Shown: positions 53,538-63,087, counted from the first letter of the stretch. The stretch is 64,000 nt of DNA from an uncultured Bacilli bacterium (GCA_934098745.1 CAKOPG010000008.1:11266-75265); one strand, 5' to 3'. Numbers and translations: made by a program. The notes: a model not told the origin generated them from the letters alone.

Positions 53538-54746
53538 TTATCTATAAAAATATCCGCCACCACTATATACCAAACTAGGGAATGAGAATAATTCTCTTGG
53601 ATTGATTGAATATGAATTAAAATCAAATGCTTTATGTCCTTCAGCTATTCCAAAATGGAGATGTGCCCCCGTTGTACAAGTATCATAACCACCATGAGCT
53701 GAAGAAGTACTATAACCTCCGACATAACCTATAACCGTCTGATCGGTTACTACTTTACCTACGGTTATACCATTTGCTATACTAAGTAAATGCATATAAA
53801 CTGAAGTATATTTTTTACCATTAACATTATGTGTTATATAGACTGCATTCCCCCCGCAACTATAAAAGGCTATTCTAGCCACCACACCATTTGCTGCGGC
53901 ATATACATTAGTACCTTCACCTACACAGTCTAAATCTATTGCATGATGACCGCCACCACCACTATAATCTGTTCTAATATTAAATCCGGTATATTCACTA
54001 GTTACACAACCCTTAACAAGTGGATATTTCCAACCATAAGCATTAATACCGCCACCTTTACCGCAAGTATTAACATCTTGATATCTAGAACATCCCATAT
54101 CTTCATAAGTTTTAATAATCTCTTTTAAATTCTTAATATCTTCTTCGATATCTACACCTTCAGCTTTAAAATTAGCTAGATTATATGTCAAAGTATTAAC
54201 TTTTTGTTTTAATTCTTGACGATCACTCTCTAATTTTTTATTTTTTTCAGCTAATTCTTTTTCTTTTTGTTGTAGTGTTATTATAAGTTGTTCTAATTCA
54301 TCGATTAAATCTGAATTATAATTAGTAAGTTGTTTAACAACCTCATAACGATAGATAAATTCAGTATAATTCTCTGCATCAAATAAATACTCTAAATAAA
54401 GATTACCACCATTAGATACTTGTAAAAATTGAATTAAGCCATCAGTTTCAGTCTTTTTACTTTCAATATCACTTTTACTTTGTTCGATATCTTCTTCAGC
54501 TTTTTTAATATCCTTACGTGTAACTTCAATTGTATTTGAAATACTACTAATCTCATTATTTAACTTATTAATTTCATTTTCCGTTAAATTCTTATTATTT
54601 TTATTAGTATTATATTTAACTTGTAAATCAGCTAATTGATTATAATAATCTTGTAATGTAATTGCTTTAATATTACTAGAAAACATCATCATTAAAAGCA
54701 AAAATACTAGTATTTTTATCTTCTTATTAAGTCTATCCTTCTTCAT
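53538..54746 (-). CDS. Secreted coiled-coil M23 peptidase (EnvC/PcsB-like)
   Basis: 402 residues with a signal peptide (about 1-28) and a long coiled coil (about 30-220, rich in EIEQSKSDIESKK-type heptads). The C-terminal LytM/M23 zinc peptidase domain (about 245-395) has HHAIDLDC as HxxxD site and GAHLHFGIAEG as the HxH site. This layout is shared with EnvC/PcsB-like proteins that act at division sites or activate amidases; here the metal ligands are intact, so it may itself cut peptidoglycan. It lies about 5 kb downstream of ftsA-ftsZ. Confidence 0.9.
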   Translation of the reverse strand: MKKDRLNKKIKILVFLLLMMMFSSNIKAITLQDYYNQLADLQVKYNTNKNNKNLTENEINKLNNEISSISNTIEVTRKDIKKAEEDIEQSKSDIESKKTETDGLIQFLQVSNGGNLYLEYLFDAENYTEFIYRYEVVKQLTNYNSDLIDELEQLIITLQQKEKELAEKNKKLESDRQELKQKVNTLTYNLANFKAEGVDIEEDIKNLKEIIKTYEDMGCSRYQDVNTCGKGGGINAYGWKYPLVKGCVTSEYTGFNIRTDYSGGGGHHAIDLDCVGEGTNVYAAANGVVARIAFYSCGGNAVYITHNVNGKKYTSVYMHLLSIANGITVGKVVTDQTVIGYVGGYSTSSAHGGYDTCTTGAHLHFGIAEGHKAFDFNSYSINPRELFSFPSLVYSGGGYFYR

Positions 54747-54819
54747 TGTACCACCTTAATATAATTATAACTTATCTTACTTGTGAAAGTCAATAATTAT
54801 AATTAATTTACAATATTTA

Positions 54820-54842
54820 TTATCCCCGAGGGACTAACGTAA
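54820..54842 (-). repeat. Dispersed 23-bp repeat, copy B
   Basis: Minus strand TTACGTTAGTCCC then TCGGGGATAA. It lies between the amidoligase stop and the M23 peptidase promoter region. Confidence 0.7.
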
Positions 54843-54879
54843 TATTTGTTGCTAACTTATCTATCTAGTTAATAATTAG

Positions 54880-56238
54880 TTATCTTTTTTTAACTCTTCT
54901 AAAACTATCAAAATTAACCCCTTTATCAAAGCATTTATTTGTCGTATTTTTAATAAATCTAGATATTTTATTAGTATTTTGATAGTATCTTTCTCTAAAG
55001 AAATCCTTATCTTCCATCTTATCAAATAATAAGTCTAATAATACTTCTAATTTATCTTCTAAACTTAACTTTTCCCTTAACATAAGATGTTTTTGATATT
55101 CTTCATGCTCGATAGACATATTAGCTATTTCACATGATTTTTGAACTAATCTTAATATTAATCTAATATTATTATGTAACTCTAAAAAATCTATTTCGCC
55201 ATTTGGTATTCTTATCTCTATAGTAGGATACTTAGTAATAACATTAAATCCCTTATATCTATCCATCATAATCTCTTTAAATATATTTATTACTTCTTCT
55301 AAATCCATCTCATCAGTATTTTCAAAATCCCCTAATTTAATAGCTAATAAACATCTTTTTTTAATCTTTTCGGCATATAAATTAACATTATGTCTCTGAC
55401 TAGTTCCAGCCTTATTAAAAATAATATATAATATATCTTCACAATTACAATATATTTCTACTAGCTTTAAAAATTCTTTATTACTCTTAAAATAATTAAT
55501 CCCAATATGAATATGTCCACCACAATATTCATTCGTAGTAAAACCACATTCTCTTAAAAGCTTACATAAACATAATAATTCCTTATTACTCTCATAACTA
55601 TAATTTAAAACTGGCGAAGTTATTTCTAAACCATTCGATACTGATCCTTCATCCTTAACATTATAATTACCTAAAATATTTTTAAAAGTTTGAAATAAAT
55701 ATATTTTATCATGTCTTAATTCAAGTTCTATTCCAAAAGTAATATCTTTATCAATATCTAAATCTATATAATTTATAATCTCATAAGAACAACTCTCTAA
55801 TAATTGCCTTCTATATGGTAAATAATTAGATAAAGCAAATAATTTATATTCATTATCAGCTATCATATTAATTAACTTAATTTTTAATTCTAATATATCT
55901 ATTTTATCAATAATTAATAATTTAATCATTATATTATTTTCCCATTTAAAATAATTAATAATTGCCTCTTCATTATAACTACTAATAAGTAAATCTACAT
56001 AATAATCAATATATTCTCTTTTACCTTTTAAAATGTTCAAATACCCTATTTTAATAGTTTCATCTACTTTATTTATAATCCTTAAAAATATTGTTTTAGA
56101 AAAATATAATAATAATTTATTTAAAAGAGCATATATAATAACTACATCTTTTATTTCATTAATTAAATTAGCTATTTTCCTCTCATCAAGTATCTTTATA
56201 TTCTTAATAATATATTTATATTTTTCTTTATCACTCAT
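54880..56238 (-). CDS. Putative amidoligase
   Basis: A 452-residue cytosolic protein. Residues about 165-400 match the amidoligase family (glutamine-synthetase-like fold, PF12224 type): ITFGIELELRHD, DEGSVSNGLEITSPVL, NEYCGGHIHIGINYF and TIEIRIPNGEIDFLELHNNI. Family members are thought to form amide bonds on peptides or polymers. The N-terminal 160 residues are helical repeats not recognised. The start is ATG 56238 with AGGAG upstream; an earlier ATG at 56277 lacks one. Its neighbours act on the cell wall, so peptide or wall modification is possible. Confidence 0.8.
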   Translation of the reverse strand: MSDKEKYKYIIKNIKILDERKIANLINEIKDVVIIYALLNKLLLYFSKTIFLRIINKVDETIKIGYLNILKGKREYIDYYVDLLISSYNEEAIINYFKWENNIMIKLLIIDKIDILELKIKLINMIADNEYKLFALSNYLPYRRQLLESCSYEIINYIDLDIDKDITFGIELELRHDKIYLFQTFKNILGNYNVKDEGSVSNGLEITSPVLNYSYESNKELLCLCKLLRECGFTTNEYCGGHIHIGINYFKSNKEFLKLVEIYCNCEDILYIIFNKAGTSQRHNVNLYAEKIKKRCLLAIKLGDFENTDEMDLEEVINIFKEIMMDRYKGFNVITKYPTIEIRIPNGEIDFLELHNNIRLILRLVQKSCEIANMSIEHEEYQKHLMLREKLSLEDKLEVLLDLLFDKMEDKDFFRERYYQNTNKISRFIKNTTNKCFDKGVNFDSFRRVKKR

Positions 56239-56315
56239 AGTAATACTCCTACATGTCTTAATATTATAAACTAACATATATTTAAAGTCAAAAAAATATG
56301 AATATTTAATTCATA

Positions 56316-57002
56316 TTAATCGTTCCATTTTATTAAGATTTTACTATCTATTAAAGAAGCATCAAAACGATAATGCTTAGTAACTGTAGCTCTTTCTAAA
56401 TAATCTTCTTCTCTTACTGGTTGTCCCCCATTATGAATAATATAACTAATACCTTTCTTATTATGATAATCTGAAACAATTCCTATATGACTATTATTTC
56501 CAAAAATAACAATATCTCCAGGCATCCATTCTTCAATATCATATATATCATTCGTAATAGTTTGAGCATATTTATCAAAGAATACTCTTAAATTTACCAC
56601 TCTTCTAAAATCTATATTCTTATCCATCTTCTTAATATTATAATCTTCCATATTATTAGCTATATCATTATTAACCATCTCTTTTAAAGAATATCCTGCC
56701 TCTTTAAAAGCTCGCCAAATAACATCAGTACATACACCAATATTATCTGGAGGATAGCCATTATTATAATAACTAGATTTATATCTTGGTTTATTTTTAG
56801 CATCCTTCTTAGCCCCATTCAAAATATCGGTATAATCGTCTATTCCATTATTATTATAATCTATCTTACTCTTTAAAACAGTAATATTAAAATCACTTGC
56901 TAAATATTTTTTTCTACTAATTACTCCAAAGTAACATAATAATTTTATTACTATTCCCAATAAAATTATCAATAACATTATTAATATAAACTTCTTTTTC
57001 AT
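56316..57002 (-). CDS. DUF1287 family secreted protein
   Basis: 228 residues with an N-terminal membrane helix (about 5-27) and a DUF1287 domain, an NlpC/P60-like fold. Cys in NIGVCTDVIWRAFKEAG (about 93) and His in MPGDIVIFGNNSHIGIVSDY (about 173) are the likely catalytic pair; HNGGQPVREEDYL follows. Acts outside the membrane, probably on peptidoglycan peptides or as an amidase, by analogy with NlpC/P60. It stands alone between the amidoligase and the first variable surface protein. Confidence 0.87.
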   Translation of the reverse strand: MKKKFILIMLLIILLGIVIKLLCYFGVISRKKYLASDFNITVLKSKIDYNNNGIDDYTDILNGAKKDAKNKPRYKSSYYNNGYPPDNIGVCTDVIWRAFKEAGYSLKEMVNNDIANNMEDYNIKKMDKNIDFRRVVNLRVFFDKYAQTITNDIYDIEEWMPGDIVIFGNNSHIGIVSDYHNKKGISYIIHNGGQPVREEDYLERATVTKHYRFDASLIDSKILIKWND

Positions 57003-57056
57003 AACATCACAAATTAATTATATCTTAATAAATAAAATATTGCAATAATATAACTA

Positions 57057-57079
57057 TTATCCCTAAGGGACTAACGTAA
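57057..57079 (-). repeat. Dispersed 23-bp repeat, copy C
   Basis: Minus strand TTACGTTAGTCCC then TTAGGGATAA, about 25 bp beyond the terminator of the variable protein gene at 57177. Copy E has the same place behind the second paralog. Confidence 0.78.
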
Positions 57080-57100
57080 TATCTATTACTAACATATATA

Positions 57101-57132
57101 TTAAAAATACCAATATAATCTATATTGGTATT
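57101..57132 (-). terminator. Terminator of the variable protein gene 1
   Basis: 12-bp stem AATACCAATATA/TATATTGGTATT with 3-nt loop, then T5 on the minus strand. The same hairpin follows the second paralog (63292-63323). Confidence 0.88.
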
Positions 57133-57176
57133 AACTTCTTTTTATAATATAGTAATTTAAGAGAAGTCGTTTACGC

Positions 57177-58991
57177 TTAAGCGAAGCACGCCACCGCACG
57201 GAAACCTTCGTTCACGTACGCAGCGCCGTTAGTGCCGCTGAAGTAGAAGACACCGGCATTGGCACCATTGTAACAGTAACCACCACGACCGAACCACGGG
57301 CTCGTGGCAGAAACAAAGTACGTGTAATCTCCATACCAGCTACTTGTTTCTGATAGACTTCGTCCATAACAATAGCCTCCACTACATGCCGTTAAAGCAC
57401 TAATGGTTGTGCCACTACTTGCTTTGTATACTTCATAATACTTAGATTCCGGAAAAGCTATTCCATCGGTTTTGGAAGTACCATTAGTTCCTAGTAAGCC
57501 ATTAAAACCTGAATTTAATGAAGTAGAAAGACCACTCCATAAGGTACCATCGGAATTAGCAAACACTCCCATCACTCTTTCCCATGCTCCACCAGACATA
57601 TCAAAGATTCCTGATATATTACCAGTGGTACTTTGCGGATATATTGAAGATGAACCATAAGTTATTCCGCATGTTGCACTATTACTAGCATTGACCGTAC
57701 TGGCTCCACACCCGGTAAGTGTTTTTCTACTATTCCAGTAATTATTAATTCTTACTTCGCTGTTTATCCCATACTTAGAGTGCGACAGATAAGCTACTGC
57801 TCCCCACTCATTATTCTTCATCATATGAGAATTAGTAGTTGTGGTTAATCCATATGTATTACTACCAGAGAATGTTGTAGTTCCATTACTAAGTGTTCCC
57901 CCAGCAAATTTTAAACCTACAATAAAAGCTGTTGATATATTTTGATCAGTTAATGATGCCACATTAGGCTTTATCGTCGGAGTCGTCGCATTTCCGGTAG
58001 TTTCAAATTTGCCTACCCAAATACCATTTAATTCCGTATCCCCAAATGTAAATGCCGGATGTGTTAAATACTCTCCAATTTGTGTTCCTATTGACTTTGT
58101 CGTATCTTTATCTTCAAAAACAATCTCTATCTCTTGTTCTTGTCCCTGTGCACTAGTACCTACAGTCCATATTTTATACTTATATCTCGGTATCCAGACA
58201 TAATATGTCAAGATACTATCTTCTGGTATTGTCACCCCTGTTGTATTTAGATAACTACTCCTTGACGATTCTGTTACCAGTACGGCATTCGCCCATTGTT
58301 GTTCATCATAATTATACCACGATGCATCACTACTAGATATTGTTGTTACTGTTCCATTATCAGCTATTGTTACCGGAATCATGCCACTATCTAATTCTGG
58401 AGCACTAGGTTTAACCGGTGCTTGATCTATACAACTACCCCCAAGAGATAGGCTAAAAGTTTGATTCATCGTATCACTCGATGTTTCTTCTTTATCTAAC
58501 CATATCCATAAATAATATGTATCTGTTGTTGTACTAGAATATTCTTTTGAACTTAATAATCTTACTCTATTATTTGTTGCTTTTCCGGTAAATGTTCCTG
58601 ATGATACCGGATTATCACAACTATCAGCACTTGTTGTTAAAGCATATCTAAAATTATTACTGTTAGTTAAACCGGTTCCTATACTATTTATCGTTAACCA
58701 TAAATCCATATAAATAGTCTTACCACTCTTAGTAATTGTTGGTGTTACTTTTACTTCTCTCTTTATAGCATACTTACTATTTGTACATTCACATGGTGCT
58801 AAAGTTATATCATTAGACGTTATATTACCGCCACCATCAGCTGCACAACTAAAATCACCCGTTACTGTAAATACCACATTAGTTTTCTCATTTTCAGATG
58901 TTTGCCATGTAAAATATGCAAAAGTACTACCTACAATTACAAATATTAATGATAATACCACTAAAATAATAGACACTCTTTTATTCTTCAT
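57177..58991 (-). CDS. Secreted DGR target protein with variable C-terminal lectin/FGE-type domain (paralog 1)
   Basis: 604 residues. The N-terminus is a TasA/SipW-dependent-type signal and first strand (SIILVVLSLIFVIVGSTFAYFTW). A beta domain follows (about 30-190), then a linker. A C-terminal FGE-sulfatase/C-type-lectin-like domain (about 250-604) contains NEWGAVAYLSHSKYG, FDMSGGAWERVMGV and the terminal GFRAVACFA. The last 47 codons form a variable region of high GC whose invariant codons are almost free of A; a 186-bp segment just before it is identical to the paralog at 63369. Displayed outside the cell, it would bind changing ligands. The start follows GTAGGT. A segment with inverted repeats and promoters lies upstream. 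Confidence 0.85.
   Translation of the reverse strand: MKNKRVSIILVVLSLIFVIVGSTFAYFTWQTSENEKTNVVFTVTGDFSCAADGGGNITSNDITLAPCECTNSKYAIKREVKVTPTITKSGKTIYMDLWLTINSIGTGLTNSNNFRYALTTSADSCDNPVSSGTFTGKATNNRVRLLSSKEYSSTTTDTYYLWIWLDKEETSSDTMNQTFSLSLGGSCIDQAPVKPSAPELDSGMIPVTIADNGTVTTISSSDASWYNYDEQQWANAVLVTESSRSSYLNTTGVTIPEDSILTYYVWIPRYKYKIWTVGTSAQGQEQEIEIVFEDKDTTKSIGTQIGEYLTHPAFTFGDTELNGIWVGKFETTGNATTPTIKPNVASLTDQNISTAFIVGLKFAGGTLSNGTTTFSGSNTYGLTTTTNSHMMKNNEWGAVAYLSHSKYGINSEVRINNYWNSRKTLTGCGASTVNASNSATCGITYGSSSIYPQSTTGNISGIFDMSGGAWERVMGVFANSDGTLWSGLSTSLNSGFNGLLGTNGTSKTDGIAFPESKYYEVYKASSGTTISALTACSGGYCYGRSLSETSSWYGDYTYFVSATSPWFGRGGYCYNGANAGVFYFSGTNGAAYVNEGFRAVACFA
57183..57323 (-). other. Variable region (VR1) of a diversity-generating retroelement target
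   Basis: 141 bp at the 3' end of the gene. Compared with the paralog (63375-63515), 28 bases in 20 codons differ: 25 in first or second codon positions, and every difference is compatible with an A in a common template. Typical pairs are TAC/AGC, GGT/TTT, AAC/CTC and TAC/GGC, which fit AAC or AAT template codons. Invariant codons are TTT, GTT, CCG, TGG, TTC, CGT, GGT, GCG, GTG, TGC and the like. The stretch ends in the invariant block coding FRAVAC. Confidence 0.85.
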
Positions 58992-59010
58992 AATTACCTA
59001 CTTTCTATAT

Positions 59011-59203
59011 CCCTAAGTATAATACTTAAGGACCCTTTTGTATGCATATGAATATCTTACATTATAAGGCTTTAAGACACATTTTAAAGAATATAAAAGT
59101 AGATAAAAAGTTAAATTTTGTATTTACAGAAAATAAGTGTTATGCTATAATTTATATAGGTTAAATAAAGATAGAGGTGTGTCCTTAAGTATTATACTTA
59201 GGG
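59011..59203. repeat. 23-bp inverted repeats flanking a promoter-bearing segment (possible invertible switch)
   Basis: The arms 59011-59033 (CCCTAAGTAT ... TTAAGGAC) and 59181-59203 are perfect inverted copies, each itself nearly palindromic as in recombinase sites. They flank 147 bp. Inside is a strong plus-facing promoter at 59123-59151 and a weaker minus-facing one (TTTAAA at 59088-59083, TATAAT at 59066-59061) toward the variable protein gene. The right arm is followed by GCATTTTTT and can act as a terminator. Inversion would point the strong promoter at the gene with a leader of about 65 nt. Confidence 0.6.
59123..59151 (+). promoter_or_regulatory. Strong promoter facing away from the variable protein gene
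   Basis: TTTACA at 59123-59128, 17-bp spacer, TGCTATAAT with TATAAT at 59146-59151. In this orientation it makes only a short RNA of about 50 nt (about 59158-59210) that ends at the hairpin and T run of the right arm; no gene follows on this strand. Confidence 0.75.
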
Positions 59204-59215
59204 GCATTTTTTATC

Positions 59216-59238
59216 TTACGTCAGTTCCTCTGGGATAA
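59216..59238 (+). repeat. Dispersed 23-bp repeat, copy D
   Basis: TTACGTCAGTTCC then TCTGGGATAA. It matches copy A also in its flanks (TTATC before, ATAAAAAAG after) and lies beyond the ftsZ terminator. Confidence 0.75.
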
Positions 59239-59239
59239 A

Positions 59240-59268
59240 TAAAAAAGCTAATACCTAAAGTATTAACT
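59240..59268 (-). terminator. Terminator of ftsZ
   Basis: Minus strand stem AGTTAATAC/GTATTAGCT (one T-G pair), 5-nt loop, then T6. Confidence 0.85.
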
Positions 59269-59285
59269 TTATATATATAGTTTTA

Positions 59286-60362
59286 TTAAAAATCTTGTCT
59301 ATCTCTTATAAATGGAGGAATATCTAAATCATTATCATTATAATCATCATCTTTATACATATCATTCTTATTCGTAGAATTAAAACTATGATAAAGTGGT
59401 TCTGATGGTTCCTCAAATCCTGTAGCAATAACTGTTACAATTACTTCATCAGTTAAATTCTCATTAATAACTGCTCCAAAAATAGTATTTATATCAGTAT
59501 TTGCTGCTGTTCTAATAACTTCAGCGGCTTCTTCTACCTCAAATAATGTAAGTGAAGATCCTCCTGTTACATTGATAATCGCATCCGTAGCCCCGTTAAT
59601 TGAAGTCTCTAATAATGGTGATGATACCGCTTGTTTAGCTGCTTCAACTGCTCTATTTTCTCCAGATCCTACCCCAATACCAATTAAAGCATTACCACGA
59701 TCTTTCATAACTGCTTTAACATCAGCAAAGTCAAGGTTAACAAGACCAGTAATAGCAATCAAATCAGATATTGATTGTACCCCTCTATGTAAAACATTAT
59801 CTACTTCACGAAAAGCTTCTAACATTGGTGTTGACTTATCTATTAATTCTCTTAATCTATCATTAGGAATAACTATTAAAGTATCGACATGTTTCTTTAA
59901 TTCATCCAATCCCGCAATAGCTTGTTCCATTCTTTTCTTACCTTCAAAACTAAATGGTTTAGTAACAATACCTACAGTTAATGCTCCTAAGTCTTGAGCA
60001 ATTTCTGCCACAATTGGTGAAGCTCCCGTACCAGTTCCGCCACCCATACCACAAGTAACAAAAACCATATCTGCTCCCTTTAAAGCTTCTTCTATTTCTT
60101 CTTTAGATTCAAGAGCAGCTTCTTTTCCAATAGCCGGATTAGCCCCCGCTCCTAAGCCATCCGTAAGATCACTACCAAGCTGTAATTTAGTAGGAGCTAA
60201 CGAATCATTTAAAACTTGTAAATCGGTATTAGCAACAATAAAATCAACACCTTTAAGTCCAGAATCAATCATACGGTTAACTGCGTTACAGCCTCCGCCA
60301 CCTATTCCAACTACTTTTATTTTTGCTAATTGATTCATTTCTAAACCGAACATATTATTCAT
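59286..60362 (-). CDS. ftsZ: Cell division protein FtsZ
   Basis: A 358-residue tubulin-like GTPase that forms the division ring. It has [17 protein letters not shown] (about 18), the tubulin signature [20 protein letters not shown] (about 102) and NVDFADVK-type synergy-loop sequence ([11 protein letters not shown], about 208). The linker is short, and the C-terminal peptide [10 protein letters not shown] binds FtsA and other partners. The ATG immediately follows the stop of ftsA. Complete and typical for Bacilli. Confidence 0.98.
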   Translation of the reverse strand: MNNMFGLEMNQLAKIKVVGIGGGGCNAVNRMIDSGLKGVDFIVANTDLQVLNDSLAPTKLQLGSDLTDGLGAGANPAIGKEAALESKEEIEEALKGADMVFVTCGMGGGTGTGASPIVAEIAQDLGALTVGIVTKPFSFEGKKRMEQAIAGLDELKKHVDTLIVIPNDRLRELIDKSTPMLEAFREVDNVLHRGVQSISDLIAITGLVNLDFADVKAVMKDRGNALIGIGVGSGENRAVEAAKQAVSSPLLETSINGATDAIINVTGGSSLTLFEVEEAAEVIRTAANTDINTIFGAVINENLTDEVIVTVIATGFEEPSEPLYHSFNSTNKNDMYKDDDYNDNDLDIPPFIRDRQDF

Positions 60363-61606
60363 TATTTTTCCTCCTTATTTTTAATAAAACTCTTAAACAT
60401 CTTAGTAACAACCACTTTTTCTTTCTTTCTTGTGTCAGCTGGAGTTAATAATAATTCTTCATCATTAGAACTTAACATTGAATATTCTTTTCCTCTAACA
60501 TGCATCTTATCAATAAAATACTTTATCATTCCCATACATGTCGTATATTTATTATCTCTAATGCCTATATCTTCCATTAAATATATTATAACATCTTTTC
60601 CTAGAATTTCATACACTAAATTTTTAAAAGATTTAATTTCTGTAAGTCCTCCAGTAATAATTATATAATCAACTTGTTTCTTCGTAAGTAAATTAATCTG
60701 TTTTTTAGCATAATTTAATATTTCACTTACTCTACTCATTACTACTTCTGTAACTTCTAATTGATTTAACTTAATTTTTTCTCCCATATTATTAGTAAGT
60801 TCATAAGTATCATTTAAACTTGTAAATCTTTTATGACAAGAAGCAAATTTTTCTTTTATTTTTCTTGCATCAATTAAATTTATTCCAAATACGTAAGCAA
60901 TATCTTTCTCTATATTAATTCCACCTAGTTGTAAAGTCTCCGTATTCATCATCTTTCCATTATTAATAATTGATACATTCGTCGTTTCATGACCTATATT
61001 AATAATAGCTCCAATCTTACTATCTAATTTCTTATTTCTTACTTGATAATAATCACTAAGTCCAGATAAAGTAATATCCACCACTTCTAAACCAGCAGCT
61101 TCAATAACACTTATTACTGAATAAATATTCTTCTTTGGAACCGAGATCATTATTCCTTTAACTTCTAATTTTTTACAAGCAAGCCCAATTGGAATATCTA
61201 CTTCTCTTTCTTCATCTATGACAAAACATAAAGGAACAACAGTAACAAGTTCATATTCTTTATCTAGTTTATTATATACTGATTCTTTAACAACTCGATT
61301 AACATCATCACTATTAACAATATCTTTTATCTGAATACTACCAGTAACAAACATAAATTTAGCATTATAATCAGGTACATTAACTATTGTCTTCTTAATA
61401 TTAATACCTAGTTCATTATCTATGACTTTTAAACCATCTTTTATCGTATTCACTAAGAGATTAGAGTCAACTATTAAACCTTTTCTGACACCTTTAGAAG
61501 TTATCTCCGTAGCCGAAAGAACATTAACTCTATCTTTAAATTCTTCTCCTACTAGAAACTTAACGGTATCAGATCCAATATCAATACTAGTAAAAATTTT
61601 CTTCAT
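60362..61606 (-). CDS. ftsA: Cell division protein FtsA
   Basis: A 414-residue actin-like membrane tether for FtsZ. It shows the phosphate-1 block [16 protein letters not shown], the 1C subdomain, phosphate-2 block [16 protein letters not shown] (about 205), [12 protein letters not shown] (about 320) and a C-terminal amphipathic helix ([15 protein letters not shown]). It overlaps ftsZ by one base, the usual operon. The upstream mur or mra genes are not adjacent here: a short membrane protein and a HAD phosphatase follow instead. Confidence 0.96.
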   Translation of the reverse strand: MKKIFTSIDIGSDTVKFLVGEEFKDRVNVLSATEITSKGVRKGLIVDSNLLVNTIKDGLKVIDNELGINIKKTIVNVPDYNAKFMFVTGSIQIKDIVNSDDVNRVVKESVYNKLDKEYELVTVVPLCFVIDEEREVDIPIGLACKKLEVKGIMISVPKKNIYSVISVIEAAGLEVVDITLSGLSDYYQVRNKKLDSKIGAIINIGHETTNVSIINNGKMMNTETLQLGGINIEKDIAYVFGINLIDARKIKEKFASCHKRFTSLNDTYELTNNMGEKIKLNQLEVTEVVMSRVSEILNYAKKQINLLTKKQVDYIIITGGLTEIKSFKNLVYEILGKDVIIYLMEDIGIRDNKYTTCMGMIKYFIDKMHVRGKEYSMLSSNDEELLLTPADTRKKEKVVVTKMFKSFIKNKEEK

Positions 61607-61707
61607 GATATCGACTCTCCCTAAAATAATACAAACTAATTATACACGAAAATTCCCTATAAATCAATAATATATTACATATTTTGCCCGTAGAAATATT
61701 TTTTGTC

Positions 61708-61737
61708 AAAAAAAGAAAGATCTTCAGTATCTCTTTC
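61708..61737 (-). terminator. Probable terminator
   Basis: Minus strand stem GAAAGA/TCTTTC overlapping the stop of the gene at 61724, then T7. Confidence 0.65.
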
Positions 61738-62227
61738 CTCTTGATAAATGTTGTGGCATTCTCTTTCTAACTTTTTTCAAATACCTACTATCTTCTCTAA
61801 AATCTTTCATACTATAATAAATATCTTCTTCATCTAATGTATCTTGTAAATTATTTTCCATAATTTTATTTACTAAAGATACCTGTTTAGGTTTACTAAG
61901 CATCTCTTTCACTTTTTCTTTATCCTTATTATCTAATGCTTTATAACTCTTTCTAATATCTTCATTATTCTCTTCTTGAGCTATTTTTTGTTTCACTCTC
62001 AAAAGTCTTCTTTTTAGCTTATTTACCTTTAAACGAGTGCCAACTACCAAGGATAACTCACTTACCAAAATAGGTAAAACAATCAAATTAGATAAAGAAG
62101 AATTTAAAAAATAAACTAATGATCCCAAAAATAATAAAATAAGTACATAATTACTAAATAAATTTCTATGATACCTTTTATCTAATCCTTCTTCTAAAGT
62201 ATAATAAGTATTTAATCTATAATTCAT
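61724..62227 (-). CDS. Small membrane protein of unknown function
   Basis: 167 residues with two adjacent N-terminal membrane helices (about 25-65) and a long charged, probably coiled C-terminal half (LKRRLLRVKQKIAQEENNED, then MKDFREDSRYLKKVRKRM). Not recognised. The gap to the HAD phosphatase gene is 17 bp, so the two are an operon. It lies directly upstream of ftsA but has its own terminator. Confidence 0.72.
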   Translation of the reverse strand: MNYRLNTYYTLEEGLDKRYHRNLFSNYVLILLFLGSLVYFLNSSLSNLIVLPILVSELSLVVGTRLKVNKLKRRLLRVKQKIAQEENNEDIRKSYKALDNKDKEKVKEMLSKPKQVSLVNKIMENNLQDTLDEEDIYYSMKDFREDSRYLKKVRKRMPQHLSRGKRY

Positions 62228-62244
62228 ATATCCCCCTATATAAC

Positions 62245-63087
62245 TTATTTATCTTCCATTTTTTGTTTATATGTAATATTTCTTAACTTTGTATCAATAG
62301 CCATACTATTAATCGTATCTTTAATTATTCTATCTAATTCACTACCCTCTTCATAATTAGCTAAAGCCATATAATTAATTCTATCATCGAGAAGTAATTT
62401 TTTAGCCGTCTTAGCATTCTCACTTGAATATACTGCAATACTTACTCCATTACCATCTTTTGTTAACTTCATACATGGTACATCTGTAAAACCATCACCA
62501 ATATATATCATATTAGATGTAGATATTCTTCTATCACCATCCAAAGTCTTTTCATTCAAACTATCATTATCTGATATATTTAATACCCCTTTATTTATAC
62601 GACTTAAAAATTGTGTTTTATTCGTATAATTTACCGCGAGTTTTGGCCACATCGCATTACCATCTTCATTATAGAAAAATTCTGATGCATAAATTTCTTT
62701 AAAATATTTAGCTATTTTCGTACCTTCAATAATCTCTTTTAATCCTGATGATATTATATAGTGTTCTACTTCCATCCCTACACTCTTACCATAAGCATTA
62801 ATTCTAGTAAACCAATCTTCTAGGCCATCAAATAGTAAAATATCTTCGCCCATTTGATTTAAGTAAGCTCTTTTTAAACTACGATTATTATCAACCATCT
62901 TACGAAACATCAAATACATATATGTCAATACTTGATCCATATTATTTTCTATTCTTAATTTATTAGCTTCTTCCCAAAAAGTTCCAGCATCTATTCCTAA
63001 ATTAGGAATAAAGGTATATTCTTGCATATCTTTAGTACATAATGTCTTATCAAAATCATACATTATGGCAATTATATTATTTCTCAT
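62245..63087 (-). CDS. HAD-superfamily phosphatase
   Basis: A 280-residue soluble hydrolase. HAD motif I is MYDFDKTLCTKDM (nucleophile Asp at about 11), motif II IISSGLKEIIEG (about 112), and motif IV YIGDGFTDVPCMKLTKDG (about 196). The helical cap between motif I and II resembles HAD-IB (SerB-like) enzymes. The substrate is unknown. A TATAAT with TGA extension precedes it on the minus strand. Confidence 0.88.
   Translation of the reverse strand: MRNNIIAIMYDFDKTLCTKDMQEYTFIPNLGIDAGTFWEEANKLRIENNMDQVLTYMYLMFRKMVDNNRSLKRAYLNQMGEDILLFDGLEDWFTRINAYGKSVGMEVEHYIISSGLKEIIEGTKIAKYFKEIYASEFFYNEDGNAMWPKLAVNYTNKTQFLSRINKGVLNISDNDSLNEKTLDGDRRISTSNMIYIGDGFTDVPCMKLTKDGNGVSIAVYSSENAKTAKKLLLDDRINYMALANYEEGSELDRIIKDTINSMAIDTKLRNITYKQKMEDK

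Noticed and set aside
57472..58203. Plus-strand frames opposite the variable protein gene.
   Set aside because: Shadows of a long, well-supported minus-strand gene.
59572..59997. 141-codon plus-strand frame opposite ftsZ.
   Set aside because: Shadow of the highly conserved ftsZ coding frame; no binding site and no plausible protein features.
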